Made by a program: the position numbers and the translations under genes. A stretch of 64,000 bases of DNA, taken from Obelidium mucronatum (taxonomy: Eukaryota; Chytridiomycota; Chytridiomycetes; Chytridiales; Chytriomycetaceae). This document shows, piece by piece, positions 31,900 to 44,138 of this stretch (the stretch's first letter is position 1; the number at the start of each line of letters is the position of its first letter). The stretch spans positions 186,001 through 250,000 of the forward strand of contig JAIVFH010000007.1 in the NCBI GenBank assembly GCA_025765595.1, written 5' to 3'. The notes beneath the pieces were generated by a model. The model saw nothing but the letters and a program-made list of their open reading frames with translations, was not told where the DNA came from and made no database searches.

Positions 31900-34408
31900 A
31901 TGGCTACACACGAAACCATCCCCTTCCTTCCTGGAAACACTTTCAGAGATGTCACTGTATGTTATCTGTGCTGTTTCTCTATATTTGCATCATAGCTTTA
32001 TACACTCGCACTAACTCTCCTCCATTGTTCCCCCCCACCTTCCAACGGAAAAAAAAACACTGTTCCCTACTCCCTCAACCCCACCCCAACAGAAAACAGA
32101 CTTCCGTAAACCGCACTCGCTCGATTATCGTAACGGGTACGCGATCCAACCACAACCACTGCTGGGAATCGGACTTGATCCAATTGAAACCAACGAAACC
32201 ATTGACCCCAACGCGCTTTTGGAACAAATCCAATCTGATCCAGCAATCACTTATGGAGACAAACAGTTCCATAAGGCTAGTTTGCCGACCCCAAGGTTTA
32301 TTCCGGCACACGTTGCTTTTGATAAAGTGGTATGTTGTTGGAAAAAAAAAAACATTCCTCCCCCGACATAGTCCCCCGTAAACTTCAATATGTCTGTTTT
32401 TATTTATTCTTTTATTTTTGGTGGGTATTTCCTGTGTCCCGATAGGTTCTCCGATTTGACGGGTATTTCAAACAAACCGTCCACGAATCCACAGAACAAT
32501 ACCACCTTCGCAAAATCAAAATCTACTACTTTGTAGAAGATGATAGTATCTCAGTTGTAGAACCGCCCGTTGAAAACAGTGGGATTCCACAAGGAGTCTT
32601 GATCAAGAGACAGAGACTGCCCAAATCGAGTACCGAGTTTTACACGATTCGGGATTTCAACGTGGGAATTAATATCACGTTTTATGGCAAGACTTTTCGG
32701 ATTGTTTCTTGTGACAAGTTTACGGCAGTTGAGTCTCCTTTTTTTTTCGTTTTCTTATTTCCATTTGTTTTTGGAGACACTTAACAATTGGTCATCACAG
32801 AAATACCTCCAAGAAACGGAGGGAATCACTGTCAACGCATTCGAAACCGTCCCCATAGACTCTTATCAAGCCATTCGAAACCGTCCCTTACGAAACCCAG
32901 GAACTCTCAAAGACCACAATGACAAACTCCGTCGATTTCTTGAAAACGACAGAAAAGTGCTCAGATTCTTTTGCATTTGGGATGACAGAGATTCCATGTT
33001 TGGTGAAATGAGAGAATTTGTGATTCATTATTATTTGGTGGATGACTGTGTGGAAGTGAGGGAGGTCAAGAAACCGAATAACGGGAGAGACCCGTTTCCT
33101 ATTTTGTTGAGGAAGCAAAGACTTCCAAAGTCTTTTACAGAATTGAGTGGTTTGGACAATTTTTTTTTTTTTTTTTTTTTCCAAACTTGTTTTTTTTTCT
33201 TTCTTTTTCCTTTCTTCTACTCTGCTGAACTTTTTTTTTTCCGCAGATGTCAACGATACGTCAAAGTACACGTGGAAGGATTTTAAAATTGGTGGCGTGA
33301 TTAATGTGCTGGGTCGCAACTTTTTGATGTAGGAACCTTTTTCTCATGATTCAAAAAAAAAAGAAACTAAAAAAAAAAAACACTCTTGATCTGAAAAAAA
33401 AAGCCGTGACTGTGACGACTACACCAAGAGATACTACCAAGAAAATCTTTCCACTCCAATGTCGTCCATGCAAGCGATTCCCATCAGCAGTTACATCAAC
33501 TCCCACTCTGGACCCTAATGCAGAAGCCGAAATCCCACCATACAATGGATACGGATCTGTTGAAGATTCCCTGGGCTCCTGCAAGTACCTTGTTCTGAAA
33601 CCAGCCAAAGAAGGACTTTATAAAAATGTTGGAGAACGAACATAAAGTCTTGAGATTTGTCGCACGAATGGTAAAACGAGAGAGAATAACCACACAAGAG
33701 AGAGAAAAAAATGTTAACTCCGTTTCGGGGTTTTTTTTTTTGAACTTTTAGGAATCAAAACATCGAGAAGACTTGAACAGACGCTTCGTAATCTCTTACC
33801 GCCTCGCAGACGATACCATGACAATCTACGAACCACCTCAACGCAACGCAGGGATTCTTGGCGGGAAATTCATGGACAGATCCCGTGTATTAAAGCCTGG
33901 GATCCTCCTTAAGTGATCCGAATGGACCACTATACTATGAAGTCCATGACCTATACGTTGGCGCCACAGTTGACTTTTACAGACACAAGTTCACTTTGCT
34001 GGATGCAGATGAATTTGTTTTCAACTATATGGAACACTTGCTGGAAACTACTGGTGCAAAGGGCCCTGCGTTTGACATGTCGAATCAACGGCTTGTGTTG
34101 CAGAGGTTGAGAGGGGCTGTTCAAGCCGTGGGCGCGGCAGCGAAAACCGAAATCGATGTTAGAATTCGGGGATATTGTGTGAATGGGTTGGTGGATAGGA
34201 AGTACGTTGTGGACGCTTGTAAAGCTGTCTTTGGACCGCACTTGTGCGAGCATGTGAGTTCTTGACACCCTCTTGTTTGGATGAGTGTTTAAAAAAAAAG
34301 AACGCCCCTCTTTTTACACAGGAAATAATCACTATTCTTCGTATGTTTGAGCCAGAGATGCGTAAAGTAGACTACAGTAAATTGATTCAAGGTCTTGGTA
34401 ACTGTTAG
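31900..34408 (+). CDS. EFHC1/Rib72-like DM10-domain axonemal protein, with frame breaks
   Basis: The ATG at 31900 gives [18 protein letters not shown]. Following exons encode three DM10 domains: [16 protein letters not shown]..., [18 protein letters not shown]... and VLRFVARM (intron) [12 protein letters not shown]... Spacers include [17 protein letters not shown], typical of EFHC proteins, and a C-terminal EF-hand-like segment ends at 34408. These proteins line the inside of axonemal doublet microtubules, so the organism has motile flagella. One-base shifts are needed near 33604-33612 and 33897-33904; a third near 33510 could be a very short intron. The conserved sequence on both sides suggests consensus errors rather than a dead gene. 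Confidence 0.75.
33160..33180. repeat. T21 run in an EFHC-like gene intron
   Basis: A homopolymer following the proposed donor after the TELS codons. It lies within the intron, so it does not affect the frame. Confidence 0.8.
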
Positions 34409-34634
34409 AGGACCGCTTCTCTTCGTATTTTTCTTTTTCTTGGTCATGAAATGTCTCTCCTTTTTTTTCATTATTCTCGAATTCTATAATCAGATGTATT
34501 CACCCAGTAAAGTCAATCAATCTAATAAAAGACGCGATTGTCGATTTCTTATAATAGTGTCGATAAATAGATCCCTTGAAATAAGGGTCTTTCTTGGGTC
34601 TTTCTGGAGAAATCTCTCTCAAAAAAGTTGTCAA

Positions 34635-35893
34635 ATGTTTGAAGAACCGCCTTTAGCAGAAGTACTATCCGAATCTCAGCCGGCTTTCTGGGTGGATTTC
34701 GTGGCTGGAACAATTGGAGGAGCAGCTGGAGTTATTGTTGGACATCCTTTGGTGAGTTCCAGCTCCCCGCCATCCCGTCTTTACCCGAAAACTCGGGTGA
34801 CAGTTGCAGAGAGACCCTTCTTCCCTCTCGAGCGGATGATCGCTTTTGGCTGTTAACCAGTTTATCTGTGCAGGATACAGTAAAGTCTCTGACACATTCT
34901 GATTACAATCCCACACCCAGTTCCGCTGAAGATGCGCCACATATTTTAAACACAGAGTCCGACTACAAGCACAAGCAATGACTGAAGCAAATAAGCGGAA
35001 ATATTCAGGGACTTTCAACTGTATTGTCACAATCTTGAAGGAAGAAAAGGTTCGAGTAATTTGTGTGTCAACTTGTGGTTCTTCGTTGGTATTAAACACC
35101 TAATTCTTCCTGTTTTCCTAGATACGAGGACTTTATAAAGGAATGGCATCTCCGATTGTGGGTGTAGCCGCGATAAATAGTCTTTTATTCGGTGTTCATG
35201 GCTGGTTCATACACCATATTGCTGGCGAAAATACCCCAACAGTGGCAAATATCTTCTGGGCTGGATGTGGATCTGGTTTCGTGAACTCATTTTTAAGTTG
35301 TCCTATGGAACTGGGTAAAATTCGTTATGTTTTGGTATGTTTTTTTTTTTGGTTGGACTGACGTCAAACCCCCTCCATAAGTCAAAATTCGTCTACAAAA
35401 CCAAAAATCAATACCAAGCGGCACATCTTTTGGTGCAAACAATCTTACGACATACTCAGGGAACTTGGATTGCATCCGAAAACTTTATAAAAGCGGTGGG
35501 ATACGTGCATTTTATAGGGGGTTACCCACAACAATTATCCGCGAAACGCCGTCATATGGAGCGTACTTTGCAAGCTATGAACTATTTTCTCATTTATTTA
35601 CACCTCCCGGACAATCTCTGGATACTCCATCGCCCGGGTTATTGATGGCTGGTGGGTTGGCTGGAATTGTTGGCTGGTTGTCCACGTATCCGTTTGATGT
35701 TATAAAAACGCACATACAGTCGGATTTACATGGGGATAAACCGCAAGGAATGTGGAGCGCTGCGAAACAGATATATAAAGCAGATGGGATAAGGCCTTTT
35801 TTTACTGGATTGGGAGCCACAGCAATCCGGGCTTTCCCAACAAATGCAGCCACATTTTATGCTGTGTGCTATATGCGCAACGTATTGGGATAA
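34635..35893 (+). CDS. Mitochondrial carrier (SLC25 family)
   Basis: The ATG at 34635 starts MFEEPPLAEVLSES. The five proposed exons give three carrier repeats with the signature motifs HPLDTVKVRLQ, CPMELVKIRLQ and YPFDVIKTHIQ, each followed by a G-x3-G..RG-type matrix segment (GLYKGMASP, AFYRGLPTT, PFFTGLGAT). The Pro-x-Glu form of the second signature is seen in carnitine/ornithine and SLC25A45/47/48-type carriers. The substrate cannot be fixed from sequence. It lies in the inner mitochondrial membrane. The stop at 35893 is 32 bp from the stop of the convergent ALG11 gene. Confidence 0.85.
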
Positions 35894-35925
35894 AAGATAA
35901 TAGAAGCATATATACGATGGCCATT

Positions 35926-37796
35926 TTATTTTGACTTTTTACCAGATTTTGGTGGTTCCACAGTGAGGACACCTTCCACGCACTTCAAGAAACCTTCTTG
36001 GAACGCATTTGTTGAAAACCGATTTAATACGGATTCTCTCGCGCGTTTTCTCAACTCGATTGCTTCTTTTGCAGTGAGGGTTAATGCGGTTGCAATCGCC
36101 TTTGCATATTCTTCTTTTGTAGCTGCAAGGTATCCTACAGGTAAGCCTCGAGTTAAATAAAAATATTTCTCGAGGAACAGATCAAACCAGTGCGAGCTTT
36201 GGCTTCAGTGCTGACAATGTCCATTTTAGGTCCACCAGAATTGTGCGCTATTGTTATCAAACCTGCAGCCTGCAAAAAACAAACATTGTTCTTGAGTTAG
36301 TTTCAGGTGCCAAAAAAAAAGAAGCAAATATTTACCATATATTCAACAATCCCAATCCCAAAATGCTCGTCTCGCATTGCATGGATCCCCAAGCTTGCGC
36401 GGCCCAACCATGCCTTCAAATCGGGAAACGATGCATTTACTAAAATCTCTACATTATCTTCGATACCCATCTCAACAGATTGTTGGCGAACAGAAGTCGC
36501 CAGTGCCTGATCTGTGGGGTTTCTCACACCTCCAATGAACAGTAGAGTCAGTTTCTTTGGACCCTTTCTGAATTCTGGATGTTGTTGGAGGAATAACTGG
36601 AGAGATTGGAGTTGGAGCGTGTGAGCTTTTTCGGGTCTGAGCAAAAGAGACCAACTTAAAAAACAGTAGGTACAGAGAAAAAACTCGGGGCAAACCTGAA
36701 TTGAGCCACGGAAACAATAACGTTCTGACGTGCATTTAAATCGAAAGACGCAAGGGACTTTGTGTCGCATGGCGGATATAGAACGCGCGTACGTTTGGGC
36801 AGTTTCCAGATTTCATTTAAATGTCCGATTGTCCAAGAAGAGTTTGCCTTTATAACGTGTGAGACTATTAGAGTTTTGATTTGAACAACGACCAGACGTG
36901 TACTCACTAGGATTACGTCTGCAAAAGACCCAACAAATGAATAAACGAATGCAAAGACCTTGTAATATCTGATATCACCATCCCATAGTCAGTTAAATTC
37001 CTTCACCAGCAAGAACCAAAAAAGTTCTCACCCAAGTTTTGCAATCCTTCCCAGTGAGCTCTTGGCAGCTAACCCTTTATTGTTGAATGCCTCCACTCCG
37101 TCTCTCACAACACCAATCATATCTGAGCTAATTGTTGGATAATGCACGTATGCAATAACTTTGCTGCAGCCAAAGAGCTTCGCAATGGGAAACGTGAACG
37201 CGAAGCCAATTGTGTCGACGAAAACTTCTGGCGGATCTTGCCTCCGTAGGGCTTCAATAGCAACAAGGGCGGATCCAAGAGACTGAGCAATCAGAGTCAA
37301 TCGAGGATATCTGAGAGGAGAATTCTTCAGCTCAAGCGACATTTGGGAGTTTACTGTCATCAAATACCGCTTTGCCTCGAGCCAGGTCCAGTTCCTGAGT
37401 TGGACCAGCGAGATTCTCTTCTTTTCGGATTCACTGAATTCCACATTGAATTGATCCTGTTGGGTTTGATCAATTCCGACATTACACTCTGGCTATTTGT
37501 TTTACCTTCACTTTAGTTAACACATCATCCAGGAAAAGACCCTCCTTTGCATATATAACGATTGAATAGTGCAAATAGTCTCCACTTTTGACAAGTCCTG
37601 CAATGAGAACCCATAGCACTCTCTCTCCGCCTCCACCAGCGTCACTAAAGAGATTCTTGAGCTACCAAACCATTCTCATCGAAAGAACTTCTTACCAAAA
37701 CGGATGGAAAAAGCCAATCTTTCCCTTTTGAGCCGTGCCGCGGAGTCCAATTAGAACAAGGACCGAGGTGATAAACAAAACGACAACAAGCAACAT
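35926..37796 (-). CDS. ALG11: ALG11, GDP-Man:Man3GlcNAc2-PP-Dol alpha-1,2-mannosyltransferase
   Basis: The ATG at 37796 gives an N-terminal membrane anchor (LLVVVLFITSVLVLIGL) and GFFHPF, completed after an intron by SDAGGGGERVLW, the ALG11 glycine loop. Later exons carry VIAYVHYPTISSDMI, NSSWTIGHLNEIW, VLYPPCDTKSL, LGIHAMRDEHFGIGIVEYM and HNSGGPKMDIV, the EX7E-type donor site. ALG11 adds the fourth and fifth mannoses to the lipid-linked oligosaccharide on the cytosolic face of the ER. The 3' end is 32 bp from the convergent carrier gene. The start codon lies only 17 bp from the upstream DNAAF3 stop, so its promoter must overlap that gene. Confidence 0.9.
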
Positions 37797-37813
37797 TGAA
37801 ATAATCTTTTTTT

Positions 37814-39503
37814 TTAAATATTCTGCTTCATTAACTCTTGCGCCGAGAGCTCAGTCTGCTGGCTTTCTAATCCATCGGCCTGCAATACAACTACATCCAC
37901 ATGTTTGTCATACTTTTTCAGTGGGTGAAATCCTTCGGGTTTTGCAATCTCTAGAATTTTGTCTTGAAAGGCAGTCACCTGCTCGGCCTTCAAATCCAAC
38001 ATGTAGCGTGCAGTTTCCACGTGTACTTGAGTTTCAGAAGATACAAAAGAGTGTGGTATCTTTTGAATATACTGAGCACTCGCATTCGATAGGAAAATGG
38101 CGTGGAATTTAAGGCTCTTTTTGCGCGTTTGTTTCTGGAGAGATGGGAAGGGGTCTGCTGTTGGAGGCAAAATATGAACTTTGACGCGAGATAGCAAAGA
38201 GTTTAAGCTGGAAAAGGTTTCTGAAGTTGTGGTTATTTAATTTAAACTTCGGCGGAATCATCGAAAAGAGAGTTGAATTACTTTTGTATTCTTCCATGTA
38301 AGCATGGACATTGTATTCAGATACTTCGCTGCTTGGCTGATTTTTTTGTTTAACAACTCTTCAGAATGTTTCGTGCCTTACTCACATGTGTGTGTTGCTC
38401 ATTTGTCTTTTCAATGAGTTCCTTCTTTTCACTCTCGATTCCGAACGAAATAAAAGGACCGGTAATGACGTCGTTAAAGTATCCCCATTTTGTCACAGAC
38501 ACTCCGTCCTGTTTCATGAAATCCACAGTCGCCGTCGTGCGGTTTGGTTTATCGTATGAAGAATCTCGAACTTCATATACAAGGCCGTGTTGACGCCAAC
38601 GTAGAAACTCAGTTTTGTGGATTATTGTGACCTAACAAAATGGGACTTGAATCAAGTTTCTTGAAGCGTTAGTTAGGATACCTCTTTCGTAAGCTTCATG
38701 TGATAATCCCAGTCAACAATGTTTTCACGGACGTCATAGCGAACTCCATACATTTTGCGCAAACGCGTGTCCCAGAGCTTATCGATCTCATAAACCTTCT
38801 TTACATCATCACGCCAGAACTTGAAGACTACTTCAAGATCATCGCGATCCTTAAATCGAAGATGAGAAAAGTTAAACAGAGGAGCAAGAGATCCTTCTGA
38901 ATCTCCCAAAAGTCTAAATGTGGAGAACTTTTTAAGGGCTCATTTTCTCAAAGCAGAATACATACATGAGCAGCTTTGTTGCAAGTTGCTTCACCGTCTG
39001 ATACGACTTTTCTCGTAAATAAATATTGCCAAATACTTCAAGAAAGAGTTGGGTTTGTTCTGTATTTGTTTAGATTAATTATGATAACCGCAGGAATGCC
39101 AACGCCAGATTTACCCATATCGCTCACGTCTGTCTCCTGATCGAGAAATATAGAAAGAAGCAAAATTGTGCGGGCAAGGATGGGTGCTTGGTCTTCATGG
39201 ACATAGAACTGGACGAAGTAGACGGGTAAACACGATATGATTTCACAAAATTCGTCCAACCCACGTTTAGATTTCCCTTAAACTCCTTATGCCTTCCAAT
39301 ATGCGCGATAGTTTTGATTACGTGTCGCGCATCTTTGGTGCCCATCAGCAGAAAGTTTGCTTCTGCTGTTGACAGTTTGAGGTTATCAGGAATGACAACG
39401 CGATCAAGGAATACATACACAATCCTGACTCATCTACGACAGAGCTGAAGAGATCAATAGCGGGACTAAAGCCCCAGATCCCTGCGGTTCCAGCGCCTTC
39501 CAT
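37814..39503 (-). CDS. DNAAF3: DNAAF3 (PF22), axonemal dynein assembly factor 3
   Basis: The ATG at 39503 gives MEGAGTAGIWGFSPAIDLFS, the WGFSPALDL-type start of DNAAF3. Later exons carry LLMGTKDARHVIKTIAHI (the methyltransferase-like glycine loop region), FYVHEDQAPILARTILLL, LRFKDRDDLEVVFKFWRDD, LWDTRLRKMYGVRYDVREN and VDWDYHMKLTKE, all in family order. The C-terminal exons are more divergent and end at 37814. DNAAF3 is a cytosolic factor for preassembly of axonemal dynein arms. With the EFHC-like gene it shows a flagellated life stage. The exact first intron (donor near 39425) is uncertain. Confidence 0.85.
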
Positions 39504-39675
39504 TTTCTTCCAAGTTTTCTGACAGGTTTATTTATTCGAACAAGTTGAATTACTTGATACGATCGCATATTCACGCACACTTTCCCTCCAATAGTTCCGC
39601 GTCATTTTAAAGTTTAATCAGTTAGAGTAGTATAAACGCGCATTCTTTTTTTGAAGATGCAAAAACCGTCTTCGA

Positions 39676-41973
39676 ATGAAGAAACCCCCCTTTGCTAGTA
39701 CGAACGCTTTCCTCTTTAATTCCATCCGGCATCTGTTGTCTGTTCACCTGTCGAAAGTTCCAACTTCAACTTTTCTTTTTTGCCAAAGTCGCTGCCAACA
39801 TCTAATGACAACTACGATCCAAGAAGGTAAGGCCGTTCTCCGGAGAGTCGCCAGTTCAGCAATCTTGTCTTAATATCGATCTACTCTCAGGAAAGGCAAA
39901 GATCCCCGTGCCAGCGACGACTACTCAGGATGTGTTTTACAATCCCATCCAAGAGTTCAACAGAGATATGGTACACGAACACCATCCACGTAGAATCGTT
40001 TTAACTGATGAACTATTTCTCTCGTTTGTTTTTTATCTTTACAGTCAATTGCGGCCATCAATGTCTGGAGCAAAATCTATCTGGATGAAGTAGCAGCCAA
40101 AAAGGCCGAAAAACCAAACAGGAAACCAAAGGACGATGGTATTCAATTGATTGTGATAATTCCTAGATTATTTCCTTCTCTTGTGGTGGCCTTACATCAC
40201 TCTCTGTCAACAGAACCCAAGAATCCACAGGAAATCAATGTTTTGGAAGCTCTTTCTGCAACTGGCCTTCGCGCGATTCGATACGCCAAAGAATGTCCAA
40301 ATGTGTCGCATATTCTAGCAAATGATTTTGATGCTTCAGCCGCAGCAGCAATTCGCAAGAATGCAGAGTTTAATGACGTTCTGGGGAAAGTAGTGCCGAA
40401 CGAAGGCGATGCAAAGTAAGAATTTGTGTTTTAACGCCAATTCAATAGTTCATTGATCTCTAACCGCGAAAAAAAGCATGGTGATGTATCAGTCGTTACA
40501 GAAGGATGGGTTTCCAGTCAAAAATTCAACTGATGAGACACCAAAAGGAATGAAGTTTATGGTAGTAGATCTGGATCCGTATGGAACCGCGGCGCCATTT
40601 TTGGACGCGGCCGTTCGAAGTGTTGGATCAGGAGGTTTGCTCTGTGTGACTTGCACCGACATGGCGGTTCTTGCGGGAAGCCAATGGGAAGCGTGTTGGG
40701 CGAAGTACGGAAGTATGCCGATTCCAAATGCCCCATTCTGTCATGAGATGGTAGTGCTTTGTTTTCTTTCTACTTCTTATTCACGCTGACACAGCTGATT
40801 AAAAAAGGGTTTACGGATGCTACTTCAATGCATCCAAAATAGTGCTGCCCGATATGGCAGAGCAATTCAGCCCATGATCTCGTGTAGCATAGACTTTTAC
40901 GTACGCGTCTTTGTTCGAGTCATCTCATCCCCACAAGATGCCAAACAAATGGTTGCTCAAAGCTCCATGGTCTATTCATGTGTGGGATGCCGTGCTTATA
41001 CAGTGTCTCCAATGGGCTCCTACTTGACGGAAGGGAACAGTGTCAAATTCAAGAATCCATCATTACCGAAAATTGGTACCAATCGAGAAAAAGATGGATG
41101 TGGATGCGAAGTTTGTGGCTCTAAACTTCACGTTGGAGGGCCCTTCTTTTCGGGCAGGATTCATAATCAGGAGTTTGTGGCCAAGATGATTCAACATGTG
41201 AAGGATGGAATCGCAGAAGAAAAGTTTAAGACGCATGTTAGAATGTTGGGAATGTTGACGGTGATTCAGGAAGAGATTCCTGACGTTCCGCTGTTTTATT
41301 CTGTCGATACGTTGTGCCAGGCTTTGCATTGTCAAGTTCCACCACTGAAAACGTTTTTGTGGGTTTATTTTTCATCATATTCTGTTACTGTTGTTTTAAT
41401 GCTACATTATCTTGTAGTTCGGCCCTATTGAACGCTGGTTACAAAGTCAGTTCATCACACTGCATTCCCACATCTTTCAAAACAACGGCACCAAACTCGG
41501 TCATCTGGGATATTCTTCGATGCTGGATTAAAACAAAGAAACCAATCTCCGAGAAGCGCCTGGCGGACACACAATCAGTTGCCGTGAAAATCCTCAGTGT
41601 GGAGCCCACGATTGTGGCTGATTTCTCGAAGCATAAAGACGCGGAACCAGAGAGCAGCAAAGTCAAGCTGGTCCGATATCAAATGAATCCCGTCAAGAAT
41701 TGGGGACCAAAGGCCAAAGCAAAACCAGGCGCTTCTACTGGGGCTTCTGGGGATGACAAAGAAGAAGGAGATGGAGAAGGAAAGAACTCTCGCGGGAAGG
41801 GAAAGGGAAAGAAGAGGCCACGGGAAGATGAGGCCAACACTGATGAAGCAATAAATAATCATTGCGAAAATGTCTGTTATTCCAATTCCGGAAGCATTGA
41901 AGAGCATCACATCATTTGTACAAAGAGCGGAGGAGCTGTCGACTCGCGAGCCAATTGTGTCTTATTATTGTAA
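39676..41973 (+). CDS. TRM1: TRM1, tRNA (guanine26-N2)-dimethyltransferase
   Basis: The ATG at 39676 begins a mitochondrial-type presequence ([17 protein letters not shown]). A second Met (MTTTIQE) could start a nuclear/cytosolic form, as known for yeast TRM1. Family motifs follow across introns: [36 protein letters not shown] (SAM loop), [39 protein letters not shown], a CGCEVCG zinc knuckle and [13 protein letters not shown]. The tail is Lys/Arg-rich. The open frame continues to 41973, about 100 nt into the first exon of VTA1. The true stop may be earlier (near 41850) if a base is wrong. Confidence 0.9.
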
Positions 41974-43256
41974 GTCCAGGACTGTGTTGCTTTTGGTTTT
42001 GGTGGCAAGAAGGGGTATCCTTCGTTTCTAAACCTGTTGCCTCCCAGGTAACTTCTATGCTGCAAAACTGGCAATCGAAGCTGGAGCAAAAGACGAGGAT
42101 AGCCAAAATTACATCTTGAGTCTTTTGGGTGGCCTCGAGCGGGTTGGGTTCTTGTAGTTCATCGTTGCAAAGGAGTCCTACTTTACACTAAAACTCGGAT
42201 CAGGAAAAGGAAAAGATTGGACACAATGAGGCCATCAATAACGACGTGGTTGGCTTTGCTCATGTAGAAAACTTTGCCCTGAAGATCTTCGCGTCCGCAG
42301 ACAATGAAGACAGGTATAATTGTTGGAGAGGGAGCGGATGCCTATTCTAAACTCGACTCAATTTATTTCATAGAGCCGGGAAGGCCTCAAAGTAATGCTA
42401 CTTCAATTGTATTGATGATTGCTGACGATAAATACTTATACTCTTACAAGGAAAACAGCCAAATCATTCATGGCCGCATCGACATTCCTGGAAGTCTTGA
42501 AAGTATTCGGACCAATTGACGAATCGGTACAGGAAAAGATTCGATATGGAAGATTCAAGGCTGTCGATATTCTCAAGGCGTTGAAAGAAGGGAAGACAGC
42601 CAACTCCAGGACCACCCGGAGGGGAACCGACCGCCAGTGAACAACCGGTAATTTAATTTTCCAATTTTGGTCTTCGTGTCTCATATTGGAGTCCAGCCCG
42701 CTTCTGCTTCTGTTTCTGTACCAACATTTGTGGACCTTGACCCACTTAATCAAGCGCTTCAAGGATCAGCACCACCTCCTCCTACATCAAATTTTGATAC
42801 CTACTCTCCTGCACCCCCTTCTGCTCCTCAGCTACCATCGGCTCAGTATGTGTCACCTGCCCAACCATTCTTTGACGCCACTCCACATCAACCTCCAACA
42901 CCTCAACCACAAGTTCAACCACCTTCCTCGTCTATCAGCATCTTTCCCATCCATTCCAACAAGTTTCCCATCCATTCCTTCGTCTGCACCCGCGACGTCG
43001 CAGCCACCAGTGCAACCATTCGCTCCAACGTATAGTGCACCACCCCCTTCAACAATACAATCAGCCGCAACCCACACCTCCACCGGTATCTACGAACGCG
43101 TATGTGCCTCCAACTGGACCAATCGACCACAGAATCATCACCGCTGCAACAAAGAATTGCAAATTCGCAATCAGCGCACTTCAATATGATGATGTAAACA
43201 CGGCTTTGGAACAGTTGGAGAAGGCGATTGCTGTGTTGAAGCCATACAAGAAGTGA
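41870..43256 (+). CDS. VTA1: VTA1/LIP5, Vps4 activator of the ESCRT pathway
   Basis: The ATG at 41870 gives [20 protein letters not shown] and, across introns, [60 protein letters not shown] and FGPIDESVQEKIRYGRFKA: the N-terminal MIT domains of VTA1. A Pro/Ser/Gln-rich linker follows. The C-terminal VSL domain is AATKNCKFAISALQYDDVNT, ending at 43256. VTA1 stimulates the Vps4 ATPase at endosomes. Three +1 shifts are needed, near 42590-42598 (before PTPGPPGGEP), 42919-42945 and 43033-43050. The coding sense on each side is clear. Confidence 0.8.
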
Positions 43257-43387
43257 AATGAGGGGGAGGAGGAAGATTAGGATACGAAAAGAACCTGATA
43301 GTGCATTGTGTTACAAAAAAAGAAAAACAATTCGCTGTAATAATAGTCTTGGGTCCTTCGTTGTATTATTTCTTTTTTATTCTCAAA

Positions 43388-44138
43388 ATGGTTTGACTTT
43401 TCTGTTCTGACCTTTACAACACACTAAACCGGCCGGTTTTACACAGAAACTCGTTCTTCCTAAAGTAAAGCCAAGGGACTTGATTGCAGACAACAAGTGG
43501 ACATTGTTTCCAGGCGATCTCGTTCAAGTCATTGGAGGAACGAGGGCATCGGAAGTTGGAAAGGAAGGAAAGGTGCTCGATGTGGTCCGAAAGCTCAATT
43601 CTGTTACAGTTGACGGCGTTAAAACGGTATAAATAACTTAGTCTGGAGAGTCTCTTGTGTTCTGTTGTTCAACTAACGGTCGAAATCAAAAAAGAACATC
43701 AAACACATTCGGCCAAACCCCATCAGACCTCGAGGTGGACGAATCGAGAAGCCAATGCCAATTCACTTTTCCAATTTGAAGCTTGTTGATCCTCATGTCA
43801 AGTACGTAGAACCATGAACTGGAGTCAAAAAAACAACAAACAAACAACTGACTCCGAAAAACAGCAAAATCACAGATGCAAAACTCGTGTCATCCATCAA
43901 CCGAGAAACGGGTCGCTTGGAAACATATCGATTGTTGAAGGAATCGGGAACGAAACTGCCTATTCCTGAAGATGATGGACCTGTGGACAAGTACGAGTCC
44001 TCAATTCACGATACGCCAAAATCACTGCTTGCCGAAAAGACATGGGAGCCAACTATCCTGAAGACTCCTTTCCCTGCTCGTTTTTTGAACCAAATGGAGA
44101 GGAACAGGAGATTTGGTTTGGGTTCCAGAGAGTTTTGA
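43388..44138 (+). CDS. Mitochondrial ribosomal protein uL24m
   Basis: The body begins KLVLPKVKPRDLIADNKW and contains the KOW motif FPGDLVQVIGGTRASEVGKE, then VLDVVRKLNSVTVDGVKT, NIKHIRPNPIRPRGG and a long C-terminal extension ending SREF at 44138. This order is that of mitochondrial L24. Before the first body codon there is a good acceptor (TTTTACACAG), and the only in-frame start is an ATG at 43388-43390 followed directly by GTTTGA. The proposed first coding exon is therefore just the ATG. Two more introns (donors near 43627 and 43801) keep the frame. Confidence 0.85.

Noticed and set aside
31641..32381. A 246-codon + strand frame as a separate gene upstream of the EFHC-like gene
   Set aside because: It overlaps the EFHC-like first exons in another frame and shows no family resemblance; the EFHC reading has clear conserved motifs.
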